In this document: one piece after another, positions 1 through 8,840 of the stretch
Layout of the letters: each line of letters begins with the position of its first letter
How positions within the stretch are numbered: the first letter of the stretch is position 1
Source of the DNA: Caulobacteraceae bacterium
GTDB taxonomy: Bacteria; Pseudomonadota; Alphaproteobacteria; Caulobacterales; Caulobacteraceae
Direction: 5' to 3'
DNA length: 64,000 bases
Assembly (NCBI GenBank): GCA_947475415.1
Contig: CANJLH010000004.1
Span: 62,001 to 126,000 of the forward strand
Notes under the pieces: model-generated
The model's database searches: none
The model's input: the letters and a program-made list of their open reading frames with translations, nothing else
Told to the model about the DNA's origin: nothing
Program-made: the position numbers and the translations under genes

Positions 1-300
1 CCAGAAGGCGAACTGCGACGCCGCCTGCGGCAGCTTCATCAGGCTCACCGCCCAGGGGAACAGGAAGGCCACTTCCAGGTCGAAGATGATGAACAGGATC
101 GAGACCAGATAGAAGCGTACGTCGAACTTCATCCGCGCATCGTCAAAGGCGTTGAAGCCGCATTCGTAAGTCGAGCTCTTCTCCGGGTCCGGCCGCGACG
201 GCGCCAGCACGGCGGCGGCCACCACGAACAGCACCCCCAGACCCAGGGCGATGCCCAGGAAAATGACGATAGGCAGATACTCGAGGAGGAAAGCGTTCAT
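1..300 (-). CDS. nuoA: NADH-quinone oxidoreductase subunit A (partial, 3' end outside window)
   Basis: This is the first 100 codons of a small membrane subunit of respiratory complex I, which moves electrons from NADH to quinone and pumps protons. It starts with [12 protein letters not shown]. The first hydrophobic helix covers about residues 5-32. The conserved loop [12 protein letters not shown] follows, then [19 protein letters not shown] with the acidic end of the second helix that is characteristic of NuoA. The gene runs off the left edge, so the third helix and the stop are not seen. The rest of the nuo operon should lie to the left. The region 301-491 upstream should contain the nuo promoter, but I could not assign boxes. 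Confidence 0.95.
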   Translation of the reverse strand, partial: MNAFLLEYLPIVIFLGIALGLGVLFVVAAAVLAPSRPDPEKSSTYECGFNAFDDARMKFDVRFYLVSILFIIFDLEVAFLFPWAVSLMKLPQAASQFAFW

Positions 301-491
301 AGATTCTCTCGGCGGAGTCGCGACCTTCTAGACCACCCGCGCGCGGGGTTCAAACAGCGGTTTGAGGGTTTTCTATTCCAGCCGTCGGGTCGCGCCGCGG
401 CCGCCATTTCGACGCGGCGCGGCACACTGAATCATTTGACAGGATGGGGGCTCGGACCTATCAGACGCCCCTCGCGTTTTGCGGAAGCGAT

Positions 492-568
<77 letters not shown>

Positions 569-588
569 CCGCCACCGGCGCTGAGCCC

Positions 589-1440
589 CTACAGCCTCTG
601 CAGAAACTGAAACACCAGCCCGGCCGTCTGGCGCGGCGCGATGGTGGTGAACTTGCGATCCCCCAGAGGACTATGGGTGGGTTCCGCCACCTTGAATCCG
701 CGGGCGCGCACGTCCGCCATTACGGCCTCAAGGTTCGGGACTTCAAAGGAAACTGTTGGCCGCAGGCCTGCCGCCGCGCCGGCCAATCCGCCGGTGGCGC
801 CGGGCGTCAGGAGTTCGATCTCGGCATCGCCGATGCGGACCTTGTGGATATCCACTCCGAACGCCTGGCCTGCGAAGGTCCGCTCGGCGCCCATGAGGTC
901 CGTCCAGCGACGGCTCACGGTCTCAAGGTCGTAGGTCACCACCGCCACATGATCCACGCGCAGCAGCGGCAGTTCGTGGGCGCCTGCGCCCGCGGTCCTC
1001 GATCCCGGCGGATGCTGTAGAATCACCACGTCGCAACCAAGTCCTGTCTGCGCTGGACGCAACCAACGGATCGGCTGGACCTCACCAGGCTGCAGGAGCG
1101 CCTGCTCGTCAAAGCCGCCGTCCGCGAACGCCGCCCGCGCCGGGGCGAGATCGTCGGCGTCGAAGCCCAGGAACGACATGCCGCCGCCTTCGCCGATCAG
1201 CCGCGCCATTCGGGCGTTGCCGGGATCGCCCATCCTGTCGGGCGCCAGGGAAAGGAATTCCACGGTCACGGCCGTCTCCGCCGGACCCACCTGGAAACAG
1301 GTGTTGAGCGCCCCCGATGCGCCCACGGGACCCGGCGGCGTGGCGACGATCCCCAGACGCGCCAGGGCCTCGCTGGCCGGCGCCAGGTCGGGGACAACGC
1401 GGACGATGTGATCAAGGCCGTTCAGTTTCAGCGGCGCCAT
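589..1440 (-). CDS. VOC-family (glyoxalase/bleomycin-resistance fold) protein
   Basis: A 283-residue protein with two vicinal-oxygen-chelate modules. The first begins at LDHIVRVVPDL (about residue 8) and the second at VDHVAVVTYDLETVSRRW (about residue 165). Both have the beta-alpha-beta pattern of glyoxalase-like proteins, and each starts with a His that could bind metal. The start is the ATG giving MAPLKLNGLDH; the reading frame extends upstream but that would overlap the neighbouring gene. It begins 4 bp after the stop of the dienelactone hydrolase gene at 1445-2284 on the same strand, so the two are probably co-transcribed. The family includes dioxygenases, lyases and isomerases. The substrate cannot be read from the sequence. 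Confidence 0.85.
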   Translation of the reverse strand: MAPLKLNGLDHIVRVVPDLAPASEALARLGIVATPPGPVGASGALNTCFQVGPAETAVTVEFLSLAPDRMGDPGNARMARLIGEGGGMSFLGFDADDLAPARAAFADGGFDEQALLQPGEVQPIRWLRPAQTGLGCDVVILQHPPGSRTAGAGAHELPLLRVDHVAVVTYDLETVSRRWTDLMGAERTFAGQAFGVDIHKVRIGDAEIELLTPGATGGLAGAAAGLRPTVSFEVPNLEAVMADVRARGFKVAEPTHSPLGDRKFTTIAPRQTAGLVFQFLQRL

Positions 1441-1444
1441 CGGA

Positions 1445-2284
1445 TCAGACCAGGGCCTTCTTGTAGAGGGAGACCATCTCGCCGTAGGCGCGCTCGGCGC
1501 CGTCCTTGTTGTAGACAGCGCTGTCCGGCACGCACCATCCATGGTCGGCGTCATAGACCTCGACCTTGGCTTTCACCTTGGCTGCCGCCGCGGCCTTGGC
1601 GAGCGCGTCCTTCGCCTGCGGCTCCTTGGCGTCATCATTGCGGGCGACGCCGAAATAATAGGCCGCCTTTATCTTCGGCAGCAGCAGATGGGGGCTGTCC
1701 GGCTTGTCCGTCACCAGTCCGCCGCCATGGAATGAGCAGCCGGCCCCGATTCTGGCCGGCGCCGCAGCGGCGCTCTGCATCGTCATCGCGCCTCCCATGC
1801 AGTAGCCGACGACCCCCAGCTTGGCCTTCTTGTTCACCACCGCCTGACGATCCAGCCAGGCGATGAAGGCCAGGGCGTCCCGCGCCACCGCCTCCGGCGT
1901 CAGCGGCGTGCGCAACTCCATGAGCCGGGCGCGAACCGCCGGATCGGCGAAGTTGACCGGCCCATCGAAAGGCGGCGCTTTGCGCGTGCGGTAGAACTGG
2001 TTCACCGTGAGGACGGCGAAGCCCTCCGCCGCGAGCCGCGCGCCCATCTGCTGAAACGTCGGGCGCAGGCCGAACGCGTCCGGCCACACCAGGACCGCCG
2101 GATAGCGTCCCTTGCCGATCGGATGGGTGAAGTTGACATCGCACACCCCGTCCGGGGTCTTGATCTCCATGTCCATCGGCATGACGGCGGCCGAAGCCCC
2201 GGCTGCGGCCGTGGCGGCGCCCATGGTGAGCGCGCCAAGTTCGCGCCGCGAGGGGGTGAACTTGGATCTGGTGGGTGAAGTCAT
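1445..2284 (-). CDS. dienelactone hydrolase family protein with Tat signal
   Basis: An alpha/beta hydrolase of 279 residues. The N-terminus has a twin-arginine motif (SRRELGAL, about residues 12-19) followed by an Ala-rich hydrophobic stretch, which suggests export to the periplasm as a folded protein. The nucleophile elbow is GYCMGG, with cysteine in place of serine as in dienelactone hydrolases. The catalytic His lies in DADHGWCVP near the C-terminus. It is probably the first gene of a two-gene operon with the VOC protein. Family members hydrolyse lactones formed in ring-cleavage pathways, but many paralogues have other ester substrates. A cytoplasmic paralogue lies at 41814-42548. Confidence 0.88.
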   Translation of the reverse strand: MTSPTRSKFTPSRRELGALTMGAATAAAGASAAVMPMDMEIKTPDGVCDVNFTHPIGKGRYPAVLVWPDAFGLRPTFQQMGARLAAEGFAVLTVNQFYRTRKAPPFDGPVNFADPAVRARLMELRTPLTPEAVARDALAFIAWLDRQAVVNKKAKLGVVGYCMGGAMTMQSAAAAPARIGAGCSFHGGGLVTDKPDSPHLLLPKIKAAYYFGVARNDDAKEPQAKDALAKAAAAAKVKAKVEVYDADHGWCVPDSAVYNKDGAERAYGEMVSLYKKALV

Positions 2285-2365
2285 GGCCCGTCGCTCCCGT
2301 GGTCGTGTCTGTTCGCGGCGATCGTTACGCTCGCGACGCGCCCCGGCAAGGACTAGAAGTGCAAA

Positions 2366-2989
2366 ATGACGATCCCATCATCGGACACCGCGCGCACATC
2401 GCCTTCCACGGCGCGAAATCGTGAACCGATCTTGAGCGTTCTACGCGGCGCGCTGGCGCCCACGGCCCGCGTGCTGGAAGTGGCCAGCGGCGCCGGTGAA
2501 CATGCGGTGTGGATGGCCCAGGCCCTGCCCGGCGTGACCTGGACGCCCAGTGAAATCGATCCCGTCGCCCTGGCCAGCATCGCTGCGTGGCGAGAAGCTT
2601 CGGGATTGGTCAATCTGCAGGCGCCGCTTCGGCTGGACGCCGGCGATCCTGGGTCCTGGCCTACCGAATCCTTTGACGCCATCGTCTGCATCAACATGGT
2701 CCACATCTCGCCTTGGACCGCTACCAGAGCGCTGGTTCTCGCCGCCAGCCGCCTGTTGTCCGTCGGCGGATTGCTTTATCTCTACGGACCCTATTTCGAA
2801 GACGGGGTCGAAACCGCGGCCTCCAACCTCGCATTCGATGAGAGTCTCAGGCGGCGCGATCCGGCCTGGGGCCTCCGGCGCGTGCGCGATGTGGCGGACC
2901 TCGCCGCCCAGGCTGGTTTCAGCCGGCCCGACCGCGTGGCCATGCCGGCGAACAACCTCAGTCTGCTGTTCACCCGGGCGCCGGACTAG
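2366..2989 (+). CDS. DUF938 family SAM-dependent methyltransferase-like protein
   Basis: A 207-residue protein with a class I methyltransferase core. Motif I is VLEVASGAGEHA (about residues 36-47), followed by an acidic residue in WTPSEIDP, and motif IV-like text in FDAIVCINMVHISPW. The N-terminal ARNREPIL is typical of the DUF938 family. It is transcribed divergently from the dienelactone hydrolase gene (80 bp between starts). It converges on the helicase gene with stop codons overlapping in a CTAG at 2986-2989. The methyl acceptor is unknown. Confidence 0.88.
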   Translation: MTIPSSDTARTSPSTARNREPILSVLRGALAPTARVLEVASGAGEHAVWMAQALPGVTWTPSEIDPVALASIAAWREASGLVNLQAPLRLDAGDPGSWPTESFDAIVCINMVHISPWTATRALVLAASRLLSVGGLLYLYGPYFEDGVETAASNLAFDESLRRRDPAWGLRRVRDVADLAAQAGFSRPDRVAMPANNLSLLFTRAPD

Positions 2990-4737
2990 TTCGGCTTGGG
3001 CCGGTTCGGTCCGCGGCCCTTGGGCTTGTCCTTCCGGAACGGCGGCCGACCCGCACGTTTGGGCGGCGGCCCGCTCCTGTCGCCTCGTCCGGCCTCCCGA
3101 TCCTTCGGTCCGGGCGGCGCACTGGCGGGTTCGATACGGATGTCGTCTTCCGCCGCCGCCTTGATCGCCTCCTTGAATTTCGCCACCACCTCGGTGCTGA
3201 TCCCGAATTTGGTTTCCCGCTCGAAGATGCGGATCTGGCCAATGTCCCGCTTGGTGACGTGGCCCAGCCGACAGATAAGCGGCAGCAACCACTTGGGATC
3301 GGCGTTCTTCTGGCGACCGACAGTCAGTCGGAACCATTCCACGTCGTCCGCCCCCAGACGATCCCGGCGCGGCGCGCCCTCCTCCGGTCTCCAGGCGCCC
3401 GTCCGCACCTGCGATGTGACGCCGCCGCCATCATCGAACACCTCTTCCGGCGCCGGAAGTCGGCTTCTGTGCATGCGGATCAGGGCGGCGGCCAACTGCG
3501 CCGCCGTGCGTTCGGCCAGGAGTTCGTTCACCAGCGCCGCTTCGTCTTCGGCGGGCGGATCGACGAACACCGCATCTTCCAGCAGCCGCTTCGCATCGCC
3601 GGCGCGGATCGCCTCGGCGCTTGGGGGGGCTGACCATGTCGCATTGATATCCGCCGAGGCCAGCAACTGTTCCACCCTACGGCGCTTGGTGTAGGGCGCC
3701 AGCACGACAGAGATGCCCTTGCGGCCTGCCCGGCCTGTGCGACCGCTACGATGCAGCAGGCCCTGCCGATTGGCCGGCAGGTCGGCGTGCACCACCAGCC
3801 CCAGGTCCGGCAGATCGAGGCCGCGGGCGGCGACATCCGTCGCGACACAGACCCGCGCGCTGCCGTCACGCAGGGCTTGCAGGGCGTCCGTGCGCTCCTT
3901 CTGGCTCAATTCTCCGGACAGATGCACCGCTGCGAACCCGCGTTCGCGCAGGGCCGTGAACATGTGCCGCACCTGCTCGCGGGTGCCGCAAAACACCAGC
4001 GCGCCGGGTGATTCAAAGAACCGCAGCACATTGACGACCGCATGCTCCACCTCGCCCGGTGCAATCCGCATGACCCGGTACTCGATATCCCCATGCGGCG
4101 CGTTGCGTGCGGTGGTGTCGATGCGATGGGCGTCGGTCTGATAACGGCGGGCGAGCGCGCCAATCTCCTTGGCGATGGTCGCCGAAAACAACAGCGTCCG
4201 CCGCTGCGTGGGCGCCGCCTCGATCAGGAAATCGAGGTCTTCCCGAAATCCCAGGTCGAGCATTTCGTCGGCTTCGTCGAGCACCAGCACCCTGATCGCC
4301 GATAGGTCCAGGTTGCCCCGCTCCAGATGGTCCTTCAGGCGGCCGGGTGTCCCCACGACCATGTGCGCGCCCGCTTCCAGCGCCCTTTGCTCGCGCCGCG
4401 CGTCCATGCCGCCCACACAGGCGACAATCCGCGCACCGGCCGGTGCATAGAGCCAGGCCAGTTCCCGCTGGACCTGCAGCGCCAGTTCACGGGTCGGCGC
4501 GATCACCAGCGCAAGTGGCTCAGCGGCCCGGTCCATGCGCTCGGCGTCGCCTAACAGGTCAGGCGCGACCGCCAATCCATAGGCCACCGTCTTGCCGGAA
4601 CCGGTCTGGGCCGAAACCAACAGATCGCGGCCGGCCGCTCCGCCCTCTAGGATCGCGGACTGGACGGGTGTCGGTTCGCTGTACCCCTGCGCCTCCAGAG
4701 CACGCTGCAGGGCGGGATTGACTTCAGGAAACGGCAT
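2986..4737 (-). CDS. DEAD-box ATP-dependent RNA helicase with DbpA-type RNA-binding domain
   Basis: A 583-residue RNA helicase. The N-terminal Q motif (GYSEPTPVQSAIL) is followed by Walker A SAQTGSGKT, PTRELALQV, GTPGRL, the DEAD box VLDEADEML, SAT, and the helicase C motifs RGLDLPDL and HRSGRTGRAGR. After about residue 440 there is an RNA-binding module resembling the DbpA domain (WFRLTVGRQKNADPKWLLPLI, then IGQIRIFERETKFGIS). The tail is rich in Lys, Arg, Pro and Gly. DbpA/CsdA-type helicases remodel rRNA during ribosome assembly or cold adaptation; which role applies here is not visible. Confidence 0.92.
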   Translation of the reverse strand: MPFPEVNPALQRALEAQGYSEPTPVQSAILEGGAAGRDLLVSAQTGSGKTVAYGLAVAPDLLGDAERMDRAAEPLALVIAPTRELALQVQRELAWLYAPAGARIVACVGGMDARREQRALEAGAHMVVGTPGRLKDHLERGNLDLSAIRVLVLDEADEMLDLGFREDLDFLIEAAPTQRRTLLFSATIAKEIGALARRYQTDAHRIDTTARNAPHGDIEYRVMRIAPGEVEHAVVNVLRFFESPGALVFCGTREQVRHMFTALRERGFAAVHLSGELSQKERTDALQALRDGSARVCVATDVAARGLDLPDLGLVVHADLPANRQGLLHRSGRTGRAGRKGISVVLAPYTKRRRVEQLLASADINATWSAPPSAEAIRAGDAKRLLEDAVFVDPPAEDEAALVNELLAERTAAQLAAALIRMHRSRLPAPEEVFDDGGGVTSQVRTGAWRPEEGAPRRDRLGADDVEWFRLTVGRQKNADPKWLLPLICRLGHVTKRDIGQIRIFERETKFGISTEVVAKFKEAIKAAAEDDIRIEPASAPPGPKDREAGRGDRSGPPPKRAGRPPFRKDKPKGRGPNRPKPN

Positions 4738-4818
4738 CAGGCTCTCACAACCGCCGAATGCGGAGGCGGCTTATGTGTCGGCCTGTGCCTGGATCGCAAG
4801 TCCGAATATTGAAGCTGG

Positions 4819-5004
4819 CTATTCCGTCGTGGTGTCGACCGTCTCCGCGTCGGGGCCATTCTTCTGCATCGAGGCGATGGCGTTCTTCGCAGAAGACTTG
4901 GAGCTGTAGCCCTCGGTCGAGAACATGATCTCGCCGTTCGGCGCCTTGAACTTCACCCGGAACTCACCGGCCTTGTCCTTCGAAATTTCAAACTTGTAGG
5001 GCAT
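4819..5004 (-). CDS. YegP-like DUF1508 (UPF0339) small protein
   Basis: A 61-residue protein starting MPYKFEISKDKAGEFRVKFK. The pattern F-x-x-x-x-[GN]-G-E-I-x-x-x-S-E-x-Y, seen here as KAPNGEIMFSTEGYSSK, is diagnostic of the DUF1508 family, and this is a single copy of the repeat. I chose this ATG because it opens the conserved domain. The reading frame continues upstream into the aldo-keto reductase gene, and that extension looks non-coding. Function is unknown; homologues are small beta-alpha proteins expressed in many proteobacteria. Confidence 0.85.
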   Translation of the reverse strand: MPYKFEISKDKAGEFRVKFKAPNGEIMFSTEGYSSKSSAKNAIASMQKNGPDAETVDTTTE

Positions 5005-5059
5005 CAGAGTCTGCAGCTTTGCCGTCCCGGGCGGACGATCCGGTGAACCTCGCGCGACG

Positions 5060-5998
5060 TCAAGCCCAGGAGGCCGAATTGGCAAAACGGCGTTCCTGAA
5101 TCTTCCTGATCCGAGCCAGGACAGCATCCGGCAAGCGAAGGCCTGACGCGGCGGCGTTCTCTCTAAGGTGCGCAATGCGAGTGGTGCCCACCACAGCGCT
5201 GGAAATATTCGGATCAGCCAGAACGTAGGCGAGCGCCGCCTGCGAGCCCGTCATCCCCGCCACATCGTTCAGGAAGGCGTACCGTGCGCCCTCCCGCACC
5301 TCACGGCCGTGCCGCGCGATCCCGCGGGCGGCGTACCATAGGTCCTGAACCCCACGCAATTTCAGGATCTTCAGCCCTGTGTGACCCATCGCCAGCGGCA
5401 TGCCAGCCAGCACGCCCTTGCCGGCCGCCGCGGCCGCCGCGGCAAGCGCGGTCCGTTCGGGTCGCAGGACATTGTAGTCGATCATCACCACGTCGAAGGC
5501 GGGCAGGCGCAGCACGTGTTCAATCACTGAAGGGTCAAAACTGTTGACACCCAGCGCGCGCACCAGCCCCTGGCGTTTCAGGTCTTCCAGTCCGCCAACC
5601 AGTTCCGAAGTGAGTTCCGCCGTTGCGGGGCCATGCAATTGCAGGAGCGGCAAGCTGTCGAGGCCCAGATTGCGCAAGCTGCGCTCCACGCTTGCCCGGA
5701 TCGCGGTAAGGCCGGGATCGCGGATGACCCGCCCGCCGTGCGCTCGAGTGCCGGCCTTGGTGGCCACGATCAGGCGACTGGCGTCACGGCCCTTCAGCGC
5801 GCGGCCCAGCCTAGGCTCCGCCTCGCCGCCCGCGTAGCTTGCGCCGGTGTCGAACAGGGTGACGCCAAGTTCGATGGCCTCATGCACAAGGCGTATCGCG
5901 GTCTGTTCGTCGAAGGCTGGCTTTCCCCAGTAGCTTGCGCAACCAAAGCCAATCTCGGAGACGCAAAGTCCAGTTCGACCGAGGTGCCGGCTGCGCAC
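5060..5998 (-). CDS. aldo/keto reductase
   Basis: A 312-residue NADPH-dependent oxidoreductase of the (beta/alpha)8 aldo-keto reductase family. The start is GTG (MRSRHLGRTGLCVSEIGFG). Catalytic residues appear as LFDTGASY (Asp and Tyr), VATKAG (Lys) and LLQLHGP (His). The C-terminal cofactor region is SSAVVGTTRIAHLREN. The gene starts 12 bp after the stop of the metallo-hydrolase gene on the same strand, so it is probably the third gene of a methyltransferase / metallo-hydrolase / reductase operon. It differs clearly from the three other aldo-keto reductases in the window. Confidence 0.88.
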   Translation of the reverse strand: MRSRHLGRTGLCVSEIGFGCASYWGKPAFDEQTAIRLVHEAIELGVTLFDTGASYAGGEAEPRLGRALKGRDASRLIVATKAGTRAHGGRVIRDPGLTAIRASVERSLRNLGLDSLPLLQLHGPATAELTSELVGGLEDLKRQGLVRALGVNSFDPSVIEHVLRLPAFDVVMIDYNVLRPERTALAAAAAAAGKGVLAGMPLAMGHTGLKILKLRGVQDLWYAARGIARHGREVREGARYAFLNDVAGMTGSQAALAYVLADPNISSAVVGTTRIAHLRENAAASGLRLPDAVLARIRKIQERRFANSASWA

Positions 5999-6010
5999 TG
6001 CGTCCGCCGC

Positions 6011-7342
6011 CTAGGACGCCACTTTGTGGGATACGGCCTGCGTCACCTGCGCCCGAACGGCGACATCTGCGGCGAAGAACGACATCAGCGTATGGAAGTC
6101 ACGGACATAGACGTCCGGTTCGCGCACGAAGTCGATATGGCAGCCGCCCTCCGCGTTGTTCCAATGGGCGGTCCCCATGAGAATTCGGTTCAGCAGCCGC
6201 GGATCCATGCGGATCGCGATCCGGGGCTCGGGCGGCGGCGCCGCACAATACGCCCCCTCGGGCGAGGAGAGGTCGAACCTATACCACCCTTCTCCAACCG
6301 CGATCGCCACACCCAGCTTGGGGCGACAATCGTAGGCCTGTTGCTTGCTCCAGAGTTGTTGACGCGCCGACTCGCAAAGACCGATGAGATGCTCCGGGTC
6401 CGGCGCCTGATCGGCTTCGTGCGGATAGGGCCGCGCCGCCAGAACGGTCTCGATGTGTCGCAGTTCAGCCAAACGGTCAGCTGGCTGATAGGCGCCCTCT
6501 CGCTGTCCGCTCGCAAGATCGACTGTCTGACCTTCGTTCAACAGCAGCACGGGGATGTCCGGGTTACGCTTGCGCAGCCCGGCGGCCGCCACGTCGGCCG
6601 AAGTGGTTCCGAGGCAGAAGTTCTTGCGCCACTGCGCCCCGCCGAGGACAAACGCGCCTGCGAACGGCATGTGCCAGGCGGGCTCCAGGATCCGCGCCAG
6701 AGCGGCGGCGTGGTCAAAGTTTCGCTCCAGCACCCTCTCCGCCATCGTTTCTTTCTGCGACGGCGCAAGATTGTCGAAACAACTCGGATACGGACCCGCG
6801 GCGTTGTAGGCGATCTGCGCCACCGTCGGCGGTCCATGGCGCGCCCGCAGGCGCCTGGCTGCGGCCAAGTCCGGCGTATTGTCGTTGAAATTCATGACGC
6901 TGAAGCCGCCATGCGCAAACAGAGCCGAGGAGTCGATCAGGTTGCCAAGTGCGGAGTCGTGGAAAACATGCGTGGTGAACGGCGCATAGAGCGTCACCTC
7001 GAACGGACCCAATAACGCCTGCGCGCCATCCCTCACCGCGATCAGGTTCGAAAACCCCATTCCGCGCAAGACGCGGTGCAGAAAGTTTGGCGGGTGATCC
7101 AGCACCAGGATCGGGATTTCACGGGGAAACGCCGAAAGGGTGGTGGGATCGCAGTGATCGGGATGAATGTGACTGATATAGAGCGCGTCGACGTCCGCCA
7201 GATCACGGGGTCGAACCTTCAGCGGCGGGTAGTGACACCAACTGCCCTCGAATGCGCCATCGGTCAGCCAGGGATCGGTGAGAATCCGGAACCCCTGCGC
7301 CTCCATCAGGCAACAGGCGTTGGCGAAATAGGTCAGGCGCAT
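6011..7342 (-). CDS. metallo-beta-lactamase-fold hydrolase (UlaG/CMAH-like)
   Basis: A 443-residue protein. The start is the ATG at 7342 (MRLTYFANACCLMEAQG); a longer frame exists but runs into the upstream methyltransferase gene. The N-terminal half has the metallo-beta-lactamase fold: ILTDPWL, then the metal-binding HIHPDHCD (about residues 58-65), and later VLDHPP and NFNDNTPD. The second half has NAAGPYPSCF and a C-terminal WNNAEGGCHIDF segment. Both resemble, from memory, the hydrolase region that follows the Rieske domain in CMP-sialic acid hydroxylases, but no Rieske motif is present. It sits 26 bp after the methyltransferase gene. I infer a role in modifying a sugar, lipid or secondary metabolite; the substrate is unknown. 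Confidence 0.8.
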   Translation of the reverse strand: MRLTYFANACCLMEAQGFRILTDPWLTDGAFEGSWCHYPPLKVRPRDLADVDALYISHIHPDHCDPTTLSAFPREIPILVLDHPPNFLHRVLRGMGFSNLIAVRDGAQALLGPFEVTLYAPFTTHVFHDSALGNLIDSSALFAHGGFSVMNFNDNTPDLAAARRLRARHGPPTVAQIAYNAAGPYPSCFDNLAPSQKETMAERVLERNFDHAAALARILEPAWHMPFAGAFVLGGAQWRKNFCLGTTSADVAAAGLRKRNPDIPVLLLNEGQTVDLASGQREGAYQPADRLAELRHIETVLAARPYPHEADQAPDPEHLIGLCESARQQLWSKQQAYDCRPKLGVAIAVGEGWYRFDLSSPEGAYCAAPPPEPRIAIRMDPRLLNRILMGTAHWNNAEGGCHIDFVREPDVYVRDFHTLMSFFAADVAVRAQVTQAVSHKVAS

Positions 7343-7368
7343 CGTCCCATTCCCTTGACCGGCGCCGC

Positions 7369-8241
7369 TCAGGCGGGCCGCGCGTAAGCGATAAGATTTC
7401 GGCCAACGCCGGATTGGGCGCAGCCCCGTCGAAACGCCAGCACAGCTTCCACGCCCTGTCGCTTCCACATTGTCCACTCGAACGCTACGCGGGCGAAATG
7501 CCCGGCGCGGCCCTTGGCCGGCGCCCCGCCGATGTAGGCGGCCTCTGCGTTCAATTGGAACAGGTCGACGGGAAAATCCGCCAGCAGATCGCTCACCGAC
7601 CAGCCATTGGCTTCCATCACCTTCGGAAAGGTCACGGCATTGAAATAGTTCAGATGGTCCGGAGCGGCGACCCAGAACTCCGGCTTCGCCAGACCTCTGT
7701 TGACGATCTCGGTCTGCAACCACGATCCGTCATTCGGCGCCACCAGCCGAAGCAGGCCGCCCGGCGCGACGATCCTGCGCAGCCGTTGTAGCAGGCCCAA
7801 GGGATCGACCACATGTTCGATCACATTGTTGCAGGCCACCAGATCGAACGTTTCGCCGCGGCTGATCACCTCATCCAGCAGGCCGAAGGCGTCACCGATC
7901 TGCACGCGGTCCCGCAACTTCGGGAAGAATGCGTTCAGACCATCATCGGTGAAATCAACACCATGCACTTGCCAGCCGCGCTGATGGAACCACTCCAGGA
8001 AGAATCCCTCGCCAAACCCGACTTCAAGCACTCGGCCCGGGAGCCCCCGCCAGACGGCTTCCGCCTCCGCGGGCGCCAGGTATTTGTGTTCAATTTCCTC
8101 GTCCGTATAGGCGTGCTCATACTGGCCGCCCCCGCGTCCGGGACCGAAATATTTGTTGTTGTAATGTGCGGCGAGGTCAGCGGACGTGGGCTTGGGCTCC
8201 CAGGTGAACCAACCGCCGGGTTTTTCCACCAATCCGCCCAT
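7369..8241 (-). CDS. class I SAM-dependent methyltransferase
   Basis: A 290-residue methyltransferase. SAM-binding motif I is VLEVGFGEGFFLEWF (about residues 69-83), the next strand gives VHGVDFT, and motif IV is FDLVACNNVIEHV, in the pattern of UbiG/Hma-type enzymes. I chose the ATG at 8241 over a TTG two codons upstream because the purine-rich GCAAGGGATGG lies at a good distance from the ATG. It is the first gene of the operon that continues with the metallo-hydrolase and aldo-keto reductase. The N-terminal region (HYNNKYFGPGRGGG) is typical of methyltransferases found in sugar and surface-polymer clusters, so a glycan or small-metabolite acceptor is possible. Confidence 0.85.
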   Translation of the reverse strand: MGGLVEKPGGWFTWEPKPTSADLAAHYNNKYFGPGRGGGQYEHAYTDEEIEHKYLAPAEAEAVWRGLPGRVLEVGFGEGFFLEWFHQRGWQVHGVDFTDDGLNAFFPKLRDRVQIGDAFGLLDEVISRGETFDLVACNNVIEHVVDPLGLLQRLRRIVAPGGLLRLVAPNDGSWLQTEIVNRGLAKPEFWVAAPDHLNYFNAVTFPKVMEANGWSVSDLLADFPVDLFQLNAEAAYIGGAPAKGRAGHFARVAFEWTMWKRQGVEAVLAFRRGCAQSGVGRNLIAYARPA

Positions 8242-8369
8242 GACCAATCCATCCCTTGCCGATCGCGCGACTCTCAGCGGGTATGGTTAACACCTTGCTA
8301 CTTCGACCTTGGGTCTGGCGCGCCATTGCAGTTCCGCTTTTCAGCGCAAACGTTTAGAACCACCTGTAC

Positions 8370-8446
8370 GGGCGGCTAGCTCAGCTGGTCAGAGCACCTG
8401 GTTTACACCCAGGGGGTCGGGGGTTCGAACCCCTCGCCGCCCACCA
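8370..8446 (+). tRNA. tRNA-Val (TAC)
   Basis: A complete 77-nt tRNA. The acceptor stem GGGCGGC (8370-8376) pairs perfectly with GCCGCCC (8436-8442). The anticodon loop is TTTACAC with anticodon TAC, the T-loop is GGTTCGAACC, the discriminator is A, and CCA is encoded at 8444-8446. It points towards, and is antisense to, the hupB gene that ends 20 bp beyond it. Confidence 0.97.
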
Positions 8447-8466
8447 TTATCCAGCGTATCAGCCCG

Positions 8467-8739
8467 CTAGTTCAGCGCGCTCTTCAGCGCGTCACCGACG
8501 CGGAAGCGCGCTGTCGTCGATGCCGGGCGTTTCACGCGTTCCCCCGTGCGGGGATTTCGGGCGAGGCCGGCCGGGCGCTTCACCGGCACGAAGCTTCCAA
8601 ACCCAACCAGCCGAACCTCATCGCCCGTCTTCAAGGCGGCTACGACGGCCTCAATAAACGCATCCACCGCGTCCTTTGACTGCGTCTTGCTCAGGCTTGT
8701 CTTATCGGCAATCGCCGAAACGAGTTCCGCCTTGGTCAT
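8467..8739 (-). CDS. hupB: DNA-binding protein HU
   Basis: A 90-residue nucleoid-associated protein. It starts MTKAELVSAIADKTSLSKTQ and carries the dimerisation helix and the GDEVRLVGFGSF segment. The DNA-binding beta-arm is ARNPRTGERVKRPA, and it ends in a basic AFRVGDALKSAL-like helix. HU bends and compacts DNA as a dimer. It follows lon on the same strand, with about 160 bp between them that contain a strong hairpin. That order (lon then hup) is common in alpha- and gammaproteobacteria. The first ATG matching the family N-terminus was chosen; it is preceded by GGGAAGG. Confidence 0.95.
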   Translation of the reverse strand: MTKAELVSAIADKTSLSKTQSKDAVDAFIEAVVAALKTGDEVRLVGFGSFVPVKRPAGLARNPRTGERVKRPASTTARFRVGDALKSALN

Positions 8740-8840
8740 CCTGTGGCCTTCCCACCCTGTCCATCCCTGCACTGACGGCATTCTTTGTGCCGTGTCCGCG
8801 ACTTAAGACTATCCGGCAGTTGACATGGGCGTCAAATGCC

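Noticed and set aside
640-1020. Open frames on the + strand across the VOC gene
   Set aside because: They are antisense to a clearly recognised VOC protein and have Arg/Pro-biased, family-less translations typical of high-GC antisense frames.
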